From assembly GCF_002797595.1 (NCBI RefSeq), contig NZ_PGFE01000001.1:1116001-1180000 (forward strand): a stretch of DNA of 64,000 nt. Reading direction: 5' to 3'. Each line of letters starts with the position of its first letter. The stretch's first letter is position 1. The notes below the pieces were generated by a model. It was given only the letters and a program-made list of their open reading frames with translations, was not told where the DNA came from and made no database searches. Below are positions 42,446-50,295 of this stretch, piece by piece. A program made the position numbers and the translations under genes. Origin of the DNA: Sediminihabitans luteus (lineage in GTDB: Bacteria; Actinomycetota; Actinomycetes; Actinomycetales; Cellulomonadaceae).

Positions 42446-43106
42446 GACCGGCGCGCGCGTAGAGGCGGTGCGCGGCGGGCGACGTCGAGTCCGCGACGCG
42501 CAGCGCGAGCTCGGCGGCACCCGCCGCGACGCACGCACGCGCGGCAGCCGCGAGCAGCGCGCCGCCGATCCCGCGCCGACGCCAGCCCGGCACCACGAAC
42601 AGGTCGAGCACGAACGGGCACGCACGGTCCTCCCACGGCGAGGCCCGCACGGTCTGCACCGATCCCACGAGCACGTCGCCCACCCAGGCGCTCGGTGACG
42701 CCGCCGACCACAGTGGCCCGTACGCGCCCGCGAGGACCGCGCGGACGTCGTCCGCGGCCTCGTCGAGGTCGACCGCGACCGGGGCCCACGCCGCGAGCGA
42801 CGCGACCGCGAGCGCCGGGGCGTCGCGCGCGCGCAGCGGGCGCAGCGCGACACCCGGCGGGGGGCCGGGGAGGCGGGCCGCGACGCGGCGCGCGCGGCCG
42901 ACGAGGGTCGCTGCGGAGGGGTGTTCGGTGAGGTGGGGTTCGGCGGAGGGGTGGTCGACGGTCGGACGGTCGACGGTCTGACGTTCGAGGGTCTGGCGTT
43001 CGACGGTCTGGCGTTCGACGGTCCGAACTCCGGGTGTGGGGGTGCCCGTCGCGAGCGGTGCCGGGGTGCGGCCGCCGGGGTCGGGGCAGACGAGGGTGTG
43101 CGCCAC
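42420..43106 (-). CDS. GNAT-family N-acetyltransferase with a repeat leader
   Basis: A 228-residue protein whose C-terminal 140 residues are a GNAT domain (motif [26 protein letters not shown]). The first about 80 residues carry a repeat of a 5-residue unit ([15 protein letters not shown]), coded by five 15-base units. The overlap with the SDR stop is convergent. Whether the repeat leader is translated or the true start lies inside (GTG/ATG near 42840) is unclear, since the GNAT fold begins at [15 protein letters not shown]. Confidence 0.75.
   Translation of the reverse strand: MAHTLVCPDPGGRTPAPLATGTPTPGVRTVERQTVERQTLERQTVDRPTVDHPSAEPHLTEHPSAATLVGRARRVAARLPGPPPGVALRPLRARDAPALAVASLAAWAPVAVDLDEAADDVRAVLAGAYGPLWSAASPSAWVGDVLVGSVQTVRASPWEDRACPFVLDLFVVPGWRRRGIGGALLAAAARACVAAGAAELALRVADSTSPAAHRLYARAGLMPAATSR
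42957..43031. repeat. 15-base tandem repeats in the GNAT leader
   Basis: Five units of 15 bases (consensus GACGGTCTGGCGTTC) from 42957 to 43031, in frame with the GNAT gene on the minus strand. Units 3 and 4 are almost identical. Confidence 0.85.
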
Positions 43107-43187
43107 GACCGCACACGCTACGCGAGCGCTCGGGCGCGCCGGAAGGGGTCGCGCCCAGCGTTCGTGCGCCGTTCACCGCCGAACCGG

Positions 43188-43259
43188 TTCACCGCGCTGA
43201 CCCCGTTCACGGCGCCGAGCCTGCTCACCGCGCTGAGCCTGTTCACGACGCCGAGCCCG
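43188..43259. repeat. 18-base tandem repeats upstream of the UbiA stop
   Basis: Four units of 18 bases, starting TTCACCGCGCTGACCCCG and alternating with TTCACGGCGCCGAGCCTG-type units, lie in the 239-base gap between the GNAT and UbiA genes. No gene is seen in this gap. Confidence 0.8.
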
Positions 43260-43303
43260 CCGGCCGCCGTCCGAGGCCCACCGTCCGGGCGGGCCGGTCA
43301 ACG

Positions 43304-43348
43304 GGTCACCGGGTCACCGGGTCACCAGGTCGCCAGGTCGCCAGGTCA
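43304..43348. repeat. 8-base tandem repeats at the UbiA 3' end
   Basis: Five units of GGTCACCG/GGTCGCCA run from 43304 to 43343, and the partial sixth supplies the UbiA stop codon. Because 8 is not a multiple of 3, the array is mostly non-coding. Confidence 0.8.
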
Positions 43349-44194
43349 TCCGGGCAGCGCGACGCTCGGCGCGACGATCACGAGCTCGACCACGCACAGC
43401 GCGGCGACGCCCATGCTCAGCCCGAACGGCAGCCGGCTGCGCGGCCAGCGCGCCCCGACGACCCCCGCGGCGACCGCCATGACCACCGTGAGCGACGCGA
43501 ACGCGATCCGCGGCAGGCCCGGCGACGACGACGGCCCGACCAGGATCACGACGCTCGCGGCGAGCAGCACGAGCGGGGCGAGCACCGCGACGCGGCGACG
43601 TCCCAGCCGGTGCGGCAGACCGCGGACGCCGGTCGCGGCGTCGTCCTCGATGTCGGGCAGCACGTTCGCGAGGTGCGCCCCCACACCCAGCAGCGCCGCC
43701 GCGGCCACGGTCCAGGCGGCGACCACCCGGCCGTCGTCGGGCGCCGCGACGATGAACGCGGGCAGCAGGCCGAACGAGACCGCGTACGGCAGCCACGACA
43801 GCACGGTCGACTTGAGCCGCACGTTGTACGACCAGGCGCTCGCGACCGCGAGCACGTGCAACGTCCCGGCGACCCAGCCGTTCGCGTACGAGAGCACGAC
43901 GCACGCGGCGAGCGCGACGAACGCCGCCGTGCGCAGCTCGGACGCGCCGACCACCCCCACGACCGTGGGCTTGTCGGACCGTCCCACACGGGCGTCCCGG
44001 GCCGCGTCGAGCCAGTCGTTCGACCACCCGACCGAGAGCTGGCCGCACAGCACCGCGGCCGTGACGAGCACCGTCGTGAGCGTGCCGGCCTCGATCCCCG
44101 TCGCGAGCGAGAGCGTCAGGAGCGTGACGACGGCCGTCGGGCCCGCATGGCTCGCGACCACGAGGCCTCGCACGCGCACGCCCATCGGCACCAT
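43346..44194 (-). CDS. UbiA-family prenyltransferase
   Basis: Integral membrane aromatic prenyltransferase of 282 residues with about eight helices. Both Asp-rich motifs are present: NDWLDAARDARVGRSDKP (NDxxD, Asn59/Asp60/Asp63/Asp67) and LPDIEDDAATGVRGLPHRLG. The enzyme would attach an isoprenoid to an aromatic acceptor. ATG at 44194 or 44185 is the start. It is divergent from the membrane protein gene at 44319 and 2.3 kb from the type III PKS operon, whose product may be its acceptor, as in the agq cluster of Actinoplanes. A menaquinone-like role is the alternative. Confidence 0.87.
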   Translation of the reverse strand: MVPMGVRVRGLVVASHAGPTAVVTLLTLSLATGIEAGTLTTVLVTAAVLCGQLSVGWSNDWLDAARDARVGRSDKPTVVGVVGASELRTAAFVALAACVVLSYANGWVAGTLHVLAVASAWSYNVRLKSTVLSWLPYAVSFGLLPAFIVAAPDDGRVVAAWTVAAAALLGVGAHLANVLPDIEDDAATGVRGLPHRLGRRRVAVLAPLVLLAASVVILVGPSSSPGLPRIAFASLTVVMAVAAGVVGARWPRSRLPFGLSMGVAALCVVELVIVAPSVALPG

Positions 44195-44318
44195 GGGGGG
44201 ACCGTAGCGCGTGCAGGGTCGCCCCGCGCCCGCTTGTGGACGGCCGCCGCACGCGTCGGTGGTCTCGGGCAGGATGAGCCCGCACCGCACCGAGCCCGAG
44301 CGACCCCGAGGAACCCCC

Positions 44319-46394
44319 GTGTCCCAGATCGACCCCGCGTCCGCGACGTCCGCGACCGCCCTCGACCCCGCGACACCCGGCGAGGCCCTCGCCCGGATCG
44401 CGACCGCGCGCCCCGACCTGCGCGCCGACATCGCGCGCAACCCCGCGCTCTACCCCGAGCTGCGTGCCTGGCTCGCAGGTCTCGGCGACGCCGGGGTCAC
44501 CGCGGCGCTCGCAGCAGGACCGGTGGCGGCGGCGCCCGCACCTGCTCCTGCGCCCGCACCTGCGCCCGGCGCGAACGCCGCGCAGGCGCCCGACGACCTG
44601 ACCGTCGTCCGCCCCCTGCCCCCGACGCCGGGTCAGGCAGCGGCCGCGCAGGCCGTCGCGAGCGTCCCCCCGCCCCCGCCCGGGGCACCCGCGACCGCGG
44701 CGCTGCCCGTCACGGGCGCCCCGACCACCGCCCTGCCCGTCGCGGGCGGCGCGTGGGCCACGAACCCTGCCGGGCCTGCCGGGACCGAGACCACGGCGTT
44801 CGGCGCGGTCCCCCCGCGTCGTAGCCGCCGTCCGCTCGTGATCGGCATCTCCGCGGCCGTGGCGCTCGTGCTCGTCGGCGGTGGCGCGTTCGCGTGGACC
44901 ACGCTATTCTCCAAGCTCGGCGGCGCGGCGAGCCCCGAGGCCGCGGTCACGCAGCTCGTCGAGGGCGCCGCGAACCTCGACGGCGTCGCCGTGTACGGCG
45001 TGCTGTCCCCCGCCGAGGTCAAGCCCTTCGCGGGGCTCGGCGACCTCGCCACCGACGCGGAGACCACAGTGCCCGCGGAGGTCACCGAGGCGTTCGAGGC
45101 CGTCGTCGACGACCTCGACATCACGGTCGACGGGCTCGCGACGTCGACCGAGGAGATCGGCGACGGGCTCGCCAAGGTCACGCTGACCGACGGCAGCCTC
45201 ACGATCGACGCCGACGTCGACGCGCTCACCGACGACGTCTTCACCCTCGGCACCGAGGCGATCGACTACGCCAAGGAGAACGCCGGGGACCTGGGCCCCG
45301 AGGGCGACCTCGTGTGGGACACGATCGACGAGGCCCTCGCTGACGAGGACGCGACCAAGGACGAGATCCGCACCGCGCTCGAGGACGCGTTCCCCGCGAC
45401 GTTCGACGTCTCCGACCTCGAGACCGACGGCATCGAGCCGTTCCTCGTGACCGTCGAGGAGGGCGGCGACTGGTACGTGTCGGCGCTCATGACCGCCGGC
45501 GAGTACGGCCTCGAGACGTCCGCGAAGACGTCGGAGCGCGGCGACATGCTCACCGACGACGAGATCGGTGACTTCTCGACCCCCGAGGAGGCCGCGACCG
45601 GCCTCACCGACGCGCTCAGCGCGTTCGCGTCGTCCGCGGACGTGCGCGACCTCGCCCCCGCGCTCGCGACCGCCGAGGCGCGGTTCCTCGCGGTCTACGG
45701 TCCCGCGATGATGGACGACGACGCCGCCACGGCCGAGGCCGGGGAGTTCGAGTTCACGGCGTCGACGTTCAGCGTCGCCGAGCAGGAGGGCGACGTCGCC
45801 CGCCTCACGGTCGACGACCTCGGCGTCACCTCGGACGGCGTGACCGTGTCGCTGCGGGGCACCTGCGTGTCCGTCGACGCGGGCGCCGGCGAGACCGAGA
45901 TGTGCCTGAGCGACGTCGACGGCGCCTCCGACCTCGGCCTCGACGAGATCGGTCCCGTCGCCTTCCAGGAGGACGGCCGCTGGCACGTGTCGCTGCTCGG
46001 CTCGTTCACGAGCGCGCTCACCGTGTTCGGCGAGCACGTCCAGGAGCTCGAGGAGGCCGGCACGCTCGACGAGACCCTCGAGAAGTTCGGCAAGGGCATC
46101 GAGGAGCTCGGTGGCGACCTCGGCATGGGCGGGGGCTACGGCGACCCGTACGGCCTGGACGACTACGGGCTCGACGACTACGGGCTCGACGACTACGGCA
46201 CCGACGACTATGGGCTCGACGACTACGGCCTGGACGACTACGGCACCGACGGTGGGACCGACGACTTCGGCCTGGACGACTACGGCACCGAGGACCTCCC
46301 CGACCTCAGCGACATGACCGATGAGGAGTTCGACCAGTACCTCGAGGACATGCTCGCGGAGTACGAGGACCTCGAGCTCCCCGCCGACAGCTGA
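44319..46394 (+). CDS. large single-pass membrane protein with LRV-like N-terminus and acidic repeat tail
   Basis: A 691-residue protein I cannot assign to a known function. Residues 1-75 resemble the variant leucine-rich repeat start (GEALARIATARPDLRADIARNPALYPELRAWLAG) found in actinobacterial membrane proteins. A long Ala/Pro-rich linker follows, one membrane helix at about 172-196 (RPLVIGISAAVALVLVGGGAFAW), and a very acidic outer region. The C-terminal 80 residues hold repeats of GLDDY/GTDDY. GTG at 44319 is preferred with GAGGAA 5 bases upstream. It is divergent from UbiA and followed by a strong hairpin, so it is not part of the PKS operon. Confidence 0.65.
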   Translation: MSQIDPASATSATALDPATPGEALARIATARPDLRADIARNPALYPELRAWLAGLGDAGVTAALAAGPVAAAPAPAPAPAPAPGANAAQAPDDLTVVRPLPPTPGQAAAAQAVASVPPPPPGAPATAALPVTGAPTTALPVAGGAWATNPAGPAGTETTAFGAVPPRRSRRPLVIGISAAVALVLVGGGAFAWTTLFSKLGGAASPEAAVTQLVEGAANLDGVAVYGVLSPAEVKPFAGLGDLATDAETTVPAEVTEAFEAVVDDLDITVDGLATSTEEIGDGLAKVTLTDGSLTIDADVDALTDDVFTLGTEAIDYAKENAGDLGPEGDLVWDTIDEALADEDATKDEIRTALEDAFPATFDVSDLETDGIEPFLVTVEEGGDWYVSALMTAGEYGLETSAKTSERGDMLTDDEIGDFSTPEEAATGLTDALSAFASSADVRDLAPALATAEARFLAVYGPAMMDDDAATAEAGEFEFTASTFSVAEQEGDVARLTVDDLGVTSDGVTVSLRGTCVSVDAGAGETEMCLSDVDGASDLGLDEIGPVAFQEDGRWHVSLLGSFTSALTVFGEHVQELEEAGTLDETLEKFGKGIEELGGDLGMGGGYGDPYGLDDYGLDDYGLDDYGTDDYGLDDYGLDDYGTDGGTDDFGLDDYGTEDLPDLSDMTDEEFDQYLEDMLAEYEDLELPADS
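46152..46286. repeat. 15-base tandem repeats in the acidic tail
   Basis: About seven in-frame units of 15 bases encode GLDDY/GTDDY/GTDDF. Successive units differ by synonymous or Leu-Thr changes, so the array is of recent origin. Confidence 0.85.
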
Positions 46395-46399
46395 CGGCC

Positions 46400-46436
46400 G
46401 CTCGCGCGGCAGGGCGGACCGTCCTGCCGCGCGAGC
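46400..46436 (+). terminator. 14-base hairpin after the acidic-tail membrane protein
   Basis: GCTCGCGCGGCAGG (46400-46413) and CCTGCCGCGCGAGC (46423-46436) form a perfect stem with a 9-base loop, starting 6 bases after the stop. It separates this gene from the PKS operon. Confidence 0.75.
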
Positions 46437-46463
46437 CCCCACGGCCGGTGACACGATGCCCGC

Positions 46464-47690
46464 ATGTCGCGCGTCCTGGCCGTCGCCCCCGTGCTCCCGG
46501 CGCACGCGTACGCGCAGGCCGAGATCACCGGGGTCCTCGGGCCGCTCCTGACGGAGCCCGGCCCGCGGCGCTCCCTGCTCGAGCGCGTGCACGCCAACGC
46601 GGGCGTGCACACCCGGCACCTCGCCCTGCCGCTCGAGGCGTACGCGGGCGTCACGTCGTTCGGCGTCGCGACCGGCCACTACCTGCGCGAGGCCCCCGCG
46701 CTCGCCGAGCAGGCGTGCCGCGCGGCGCTCGATGCCGCCGGGATCGCAGCGCGCGACGTCGACCTGATCTTCTTCACGACCGTGACCGGCGTGAGCGCGC
46801 CGTCCGTCGACGCGCTGCTCGTCCCCCGCCTCGGGCTGCGCGACGACGTGCGCCGCACCCCGTCGTTCGGGCTCGGCTGCGTGGCCGGTGCCGCGGCCCT
46901 CGCGCGCGTGCACGACCACCTCGCGGGGCACCCCGGGCACGTCGCGCTCGTCGTCTCGGTCGAGCTGTGCTCGCTCACCATCCAGCACGGCGACGACTCG
47001 ACCGCCAACGTCGTGGCGAGCGGCCTGTTCGGCGACGGCGCCGCCGCGGTCGTCATGGTCGGCGACACGCACCCCGCGGCGTCCGACACTGCGCGCCGAG
47101 CACGGGGTTGGGCACACCCGGCGGAGCCGGACGTGTGCCCAACCCCGTGCTCGGCGGTGCACAACCCCGTGCTCGACGTGGTCGACACCCGGTCGCGGCT
47201 CTACCCCGGCACGAGCGACCACCTCGGCTGGGACGTGCGCGACACCGGGTTCGGGATCGTGCTCTCGGCCGGGCTGCCCGACGTGATCCGCGAGCACCTC
47301 GCGGCCGACGTGAAGTCGCTGCTCGCCCCGCACGGTCTCGACGTGCCCGACGTCGCCGCATGGGTCGTGCACGCGGGCGGCCCCAAGGTCGTCGACGCCG
47401 TCGGCGAGACGCTCGGCCTCGACGAGCAGGACGTCGCCCGCACCCGGGCCGCGCTCGCCGCGACGGGCAACCTCTCGTCGTCGTCGGTGCTGCACGTGCT
47501 CGCCGCGACCCTCGCGGACGACGCCCCCGCACCCGGCGGCCACGTCGTCGTCCTCGCGTTCGGGCCGGGCGTGAGCGCCGAGCTCGTGCTGCTGCGCCGA
47601 CCCCCCGCGACCGACCCGACCGACCCGACCGACCCGACCGACCCGACCGACCCGAGACCCGCGACCACCCCGACCGACCCGGAGGCCTGA
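46464..47690 (+). CDS. type III polyketide synthase (chalcone/alkylresorcinol synthase-like) with an in-frame palindrome insertion
   Basis: Condenses malonyl-CoA units onto an acyl starter to give a pyrone, phloroglucinol or resorcinol. The catalytic triad is Cys139 (FGLGCVAGAA), His303 (VVHAGGPKVV) and Asn336 (TGNLSSSS). In 408 residues the order is typical, but the segment from about 210 to 236, between GDGAAAVVMVG and VVDTRSRLYPGT, is an extra stretch of about 26 residues coded by a palindromic repeat (47094-47175). Catalytic residues lie outside it. The C-terminus carries a TDP repeat coded by 9-base units. The stop overlaps the methyltransferase start. Members with such partners make alkylresorcinols/alkylpyrones; the product here is inferred only. 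Confidence 0.9.
   Translation: MSRVLAVAPVLPAHAYAQAEITGVLGPLLTEPGPRRSLLERVHANAGVHTRHLALPLEAYAGVTSFGVATGHYLREAPALAEQACRAALDAAGIAARDVDLIFFTTVTGVSAPSVDALLVPRLGLRDDVRRTPSFGLGCVAGAAALARVHDHLAGHPGHVALVVSVELCSLTIQHGDDSTANVVASGLFGDGAAAVVMVGDTHPAASDTARRARGWAHPAEPDVCPTPCSAVHNPVLDVVDTRSRLYPGTSDHLGWDVRDTGFGIVLSAGLPDVIREHLAADVKSLLAPHGLDVPDVAAWVVHAGGPKVVDAVGETLGLDEQDVARTRAALAATGNLSSSSVLHVLAATLADDAPAPGGHVVVLAFGPGVSAELVLLRRPPATDPTDPTDPTDPTDPRPATTPTDPEA
47094..47175. repeat. palindrome type 2, copy D, inside the PKS gene
   Basis: Arms 47094-47117 and 47133-47156 are perfectly complementary over 24 bases with a 15-base loop. A further half copy, GTGCACAACCCCGTGCTCG, follows at 47157-47175. The arm (starting CGCCGAGCACGGGGTTGGG) matches copy F at 58816 except for one T-A to G-C change that occurs in both arms. 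It adds whole codons to the PKS frame. Confidence 0.85.
47610..47654. repeat. 9-base tandem repeats at the PKS 3' end
   Basis: Five in-frame copies of ACCGACCCG, coding for Thr-Asp-Pro, lie near the C-terminus of the PKS. Confidence 0.85.
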
Positions 47691-48211
47691 TGCTCACGCT
47701 CTACCTCGTGCTCGTCGCGCTCACCGCGGTCGACCGGCTCGTCGAGCTCGTGCTCTCGACCCGTCACGCGCGGTGGTCGTTCGCGCGCGGCGGTGTCGAG
47801 TCGGGTCGCGGGCACTTCCCCGCAATGGTCGCGCTGCACACGGGCCTGCTGGTCGCGTGCGTGTGGGAGGTGCTCGCGCTCGACCGGCCGTTCGTGCCGT
47901 GGCTCGGCTGGCCCATGATCGTGCTCGTCGTCGCCGCGCAGGGGCTGCGGTGGTGGTGCGTCGTGACGCTCGGCGCGCACTGGAACACGCGCGTGATCGT
48001 GGTGCCGGGCGACCGGCTCGTCACGGCCGGGCCGTACCGCTGGATCCCGCACCCGAACTACGTGGCGGTCGTCGTCGAGGGCTTCGCGCTGCCGCTCGTG
48101 CACAGTGCCTGGATCACCGCGGTCGCGTTCACGGTGCTCAACGCCTGGCTCCTGCTCGGGTACCGCATCCCGTGCGAGGAGCGCGCCCTGCAGGCGGGCG
48201 TGCGCGCGTGA
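47690..48211 (+). CDS. isoprenylcysteine carboxyl methyltransferase (ICMT)-like membrane methyltransferase
   Basis: A 173-residue membrane protein of four or five helices. The ICMT/PEMT signature is WNTRVIVVPGDRLVTAGPYRWIPHPNYVAVVVEGF, with the SAM-binding GPYR-x2-PHPNY block at about 103-114. Related enzymes in Bacillus (BpsB) and Streptomyces O-methylate alkylpyrones or alkylresorcinols made by the type III PKS next door. ATG at 47690 overlaps the PKS stop, and GGAGG lies 4 bases upstream. The stop overlaps the next start (GTGA). It acts on the PKS product as inferred from linkage. Confidence 0.85.
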   Translation: MLTLYLVLVALTAVDRLVELVLSTRHARWSFARGGVESGRGHFPAMVALHTGLLVACVWEVLALDRPFVPWLGWPMIVLVVAAQGLRWWCVVTLGAHWNTRVIVVPGDRLVTAGPYRWIPHPNYVAVVVEGFALPLVHSAWITAVAFTVLNAWLLLGYRIPCEERALQAGVRA

Positions 48212-49251
48212 GCCGCACCGACGTGCTCGTGGTCGGCGGCGGCCCCGTCGGGCTCGCCGCCGCGATCGAGGCCCGGCTCGCCGGGCTCTCGGCCGTCGTC
48301 GTCGAGCCGCGCACGGCCCCTGTGGACAAGGCGTGCGGCGAGGGCCTCATGCCGGGCGCGCTCGCCGCCGTGCAGCGACTCGGCGTCGACCCGCCCGGGC
48401 ACGTGCTCGCGGGCATCAGCTACCGCGACGGCCGCCGCGTCGCCGACCACCGGTTCGGCGGTGGCATCCTGGGCCGTGGCGTGCGGCGGACGACGTTGCA
48501 CGCCGCCCTGCACGAGCGCGCGGTCGCGCTCGGGGTCGGGTTCGTCGACGCCCGGGTCGACACCGTGACGCAGGCCGTCGACGCGGTCGAGGCCGCGGGC
48601 GTGCGCGCACGATGGATGCTCGCGTGCGACGGCCTGCACTCGACCGTGCGCCGGATCACCGGCCTCGAGACCGCGCGTCCCGGGCGGGCGGGGCGTGCGT
48701 CGTCCGGCACCCAGCGGTTCGGGCTGCGCCAGCACTACCGGGTCGAGGCATGGACGGACCTCGTCGAGGTGCACTGGGCGGCGCGCGTCGAGGCGTACGT
48801 GACGCCCGTGGCGGACGACGTCGTGGGCGTCGCGCTGCTCGGACCGCGCGGCACCGACTACGCGACCGGGCTCGCGAGCGTGCCCGAGCTCGCCGCGCGG
48901 CTCGCCGCCGCCGAGCCGCTCGGCGGGGTGCGCGGCGCCGGCCCGCTGCGGCAGGACGCCCGACGACGCACGGCCGGGCGGGTCCGTCTCGTGGGCGACG
49001 CGTCCGGGTACGTCGACGCGCTCACCGGCGAGGGACTGCGCGTCGGGCTCGCCCAGGCCGCGGCCGCCGTCCGCCACCTCGACGACCCCGAGGCGTACGA
49101 GCGGGCGTGGGCGCGGGTCACGCGCGACTACCGCGTGCTCACGCAAGGCCTCGTGGCTGCGGCGACGTCGCCCGCGCGACGTGCGATCGTGCCGCTCGCC
49201 ACGCACGCGCCCGCGCTCTACGGCGCCGTGGTCGACCGCCTGGCCCGCTGA
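48208..49251 (+). CDS. FAD-dependent oxidoreductase (geranylgeranyl reductase/hydroxylase-like)
   Basis: A 347-residue flavoprotein. The FAD motif VVGGGPVGLAAAIEARLAG is at 8-26 and the GGR/UbiH-family block DKACGEGLMPGALAAVQRLG follows; the late FAD motif is LVGDASGYVDALTGEG. In type III PKS clusters such as srs and agq, this enzyme hydroxylates the phenolic ring to give a quinone. GTG at 48208 overlaps the methyltransferase stop (GTGA). Last gene of the three-gene operon; a tandem GCCACC run and palindrome E1 follow. Confidence 0.85.
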   Translation: MSRTDVLVVGGGPVGLAAAIEARLAGLSAVVVEPRTAPVDKACGEGLMPGALAAVQRLGVDPPGHVLAGISYRDGRRVADHRFGGGILGRGVRRTTLHAALHERAVALGVGFVDARVDTVTQAVDAVEAAGVRARWMLACDGLHSTVRRITGLETARPGRAGRASSGTQRFGLRQHYRVEAWTDLVEVHWAARVEAYVTPVADDVVGVALLGPRGTDYATGLASVPELAARLAAAEPLGGVRGAGPLRQDARRRTAGRVRLVGDASGYVDALTGEGLRVGLAQAAAAVRHLDDPEAYERAWARVTRDYRVLTQGLVAAATSPARRAIVPLATHAPALYGAVVDRLAR

Positions 49252-49260
49252 CCGCCGTCC

Positions 49261-49296
49261 GCCACCGCCACCGCCACCGCCACCGCCACCGCCACC
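49261..49296. repeat. GCCACC hexanucleotide run
   Basis: Six uninterrupted copies of GCCACC follow the stop of the FAD oxidoreductase gene and lead into palindrome E1. Non-coding. Confidence 0.85.
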
Positions 49297-49304
49297 GCCG
49301 TACC

Positions 49305-49374
49305 CCACCGCCGACCGCGTCATCTGTCACGGCTTTTCGCAATTTTGCGGAACAGATGACGCGTTCGGCGGTGG
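49305..49374. repeat. palindrome type 2, copy E1
   Basis: Arms 49305-49327 and 49352-49374 pair at 22 of 23 positions; the arm is CCACCGCCGACCGCGTCATC and the loop is 24 bases with a small CGCAA/TTGCG dyad. Between convergent genes. Closely related to copy E2, with a 17-base identical stretch GCGGAACAGATGACGCG. Confidence 0.85.
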
Positions 49375-49393
49375 CGACGGGGCCCGTGGGAGG

Positions 49394-50092
49394 TCAGAGA
49401 CCGAGGAACGCCCGGACCCGCTCGACGCCCTCGAGCTCGATCGGGCCGTGCTGCGCGACCAAGGCGTCGAGGGTCGGCAGCCCCGCCTCCCAGTCGCCCC
49501 GCTCGAGCCGGAACCGCTGCTCGGCGGTGCGCTCGCCACCCCGTTCGAGCCAGCCCCGACCGTTCTCCCGGTACCCGACCTTGCGCGTCACGGAGAGGGA
49601 CGACGCGTTGTCGACCCACGCGGCCGTCGTCATGCCCAGCGCACCGAGCCCGTCGAAGCCCAGGCCGAGCATCATGAGCCGCGTGCGCGTGCCGATCCCC
49701 TGCCCCTGGTGCGCGCGACCCAACCAGGAGCCGGTCTCCGCCTCGCGTCGCACCACGAAGTCCGTCGCGAAGATCGACTGCACGCCGAGCACCCGCCCGC
49801 CGCGCACGATCGCGAGCTCCATCGTCCACGACTCAGGGCTCAGGCGGGAGCGAGCGCCCCACTGGTAGGCGAGCACGCTGCGCGCCACCGCGGTCGGCTC
49901 ACCGACCGACCAAGGAAACGTGAAGGGCATGAACCCCGGGTCGTGGATTCCCTGCGCCGCGAGGAGGGCGAGCTCGTGCACCAGCTCGTCGTCGAGGTAG
50001 CGCAGCTCGAGGTCGCCCTGCCGCACCACGAGACCGGCCATCGGCCAGACGTCGAGCAGGTCGGGCGGGGTGGGGGCGGCAGGCGTCGTCAT
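49394..50092 (-). CDS. GNAT-family N-acetyltransferase (RimJ/RimL type)
   Basis: A 232-residue acetyltransferase. Motif A is GSWLGRAHQGQGIGTRTRLMML (Gln-x-x-Gly-x-Gly), preceded by VLGVQSIFATDF and followed by GMTTAAWVDNASSLSVTRKVGY, as in RimJ/RimL-like enzymes. ATG at 50092 is the start. It is convergent to the PKS operon across E1 and divergent, across E2, from the PAS/GAF/PP2C gene. Target unknown. Confidence 0.87.
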   Translation of the reverse strand: MTTPAAPTPPDLLDVWPMAGLVVRQGDLELRYLDDELVHELALLAAQGIHDPGFMPFTFPWSVGEPTAVARSVLAYQWGARSRLSPESWTMELAIVRGGRVLGVQSIFATDFVVRREAETGSWLGRAHQGQGIGTRTRLMMLGLGFDGLGALGMTTAAWVDNASSLSVTRKVGYRENGRGWLERGGERTAEQRFRLERGDWEAGLPTLDALVAQHGPIELEGVERVRAFLGL

Positions 50093-50169
50093 GCCGGAAC
50101 GCTACCGCCCGGCGTCCGCCCACCGCACGACCGCCGCCCACCCACCGCCGTCCGCCCACCGCCGCCCAC

Positions 50170-50239
50170 CCACCGCCGAACGCGCGATCCGTCACGCTTC
50201 TCGGCGATTTCGCGGAACAGATGACGCGGTCGCCGGTGG
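50170..50239. repeat. palindrome type 2, copy E2 (diverged)
   Basis: Arms 50170-50192 and 50217-50239 match at 18 of 23 positions, so the hairpin is weaker than in E1. It lies in the divergent region upstream of two genes, so it is not a terminator here. CCACC-type repeats come before it. Confidence 0.7.
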
Positions 50240-50295
50240 AGGGACCGTGAACGGCCCGTCCCTCGACCTTCACACGCGACCCGTACGATGCCACG

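Noticed and set aside
47094-47175. Palindrome D as evidence of a broken PKS gene
   Set aside because: The frame remains open on both sides and the catalytic residues and the C-terminal part read normally, so the gene is intact.
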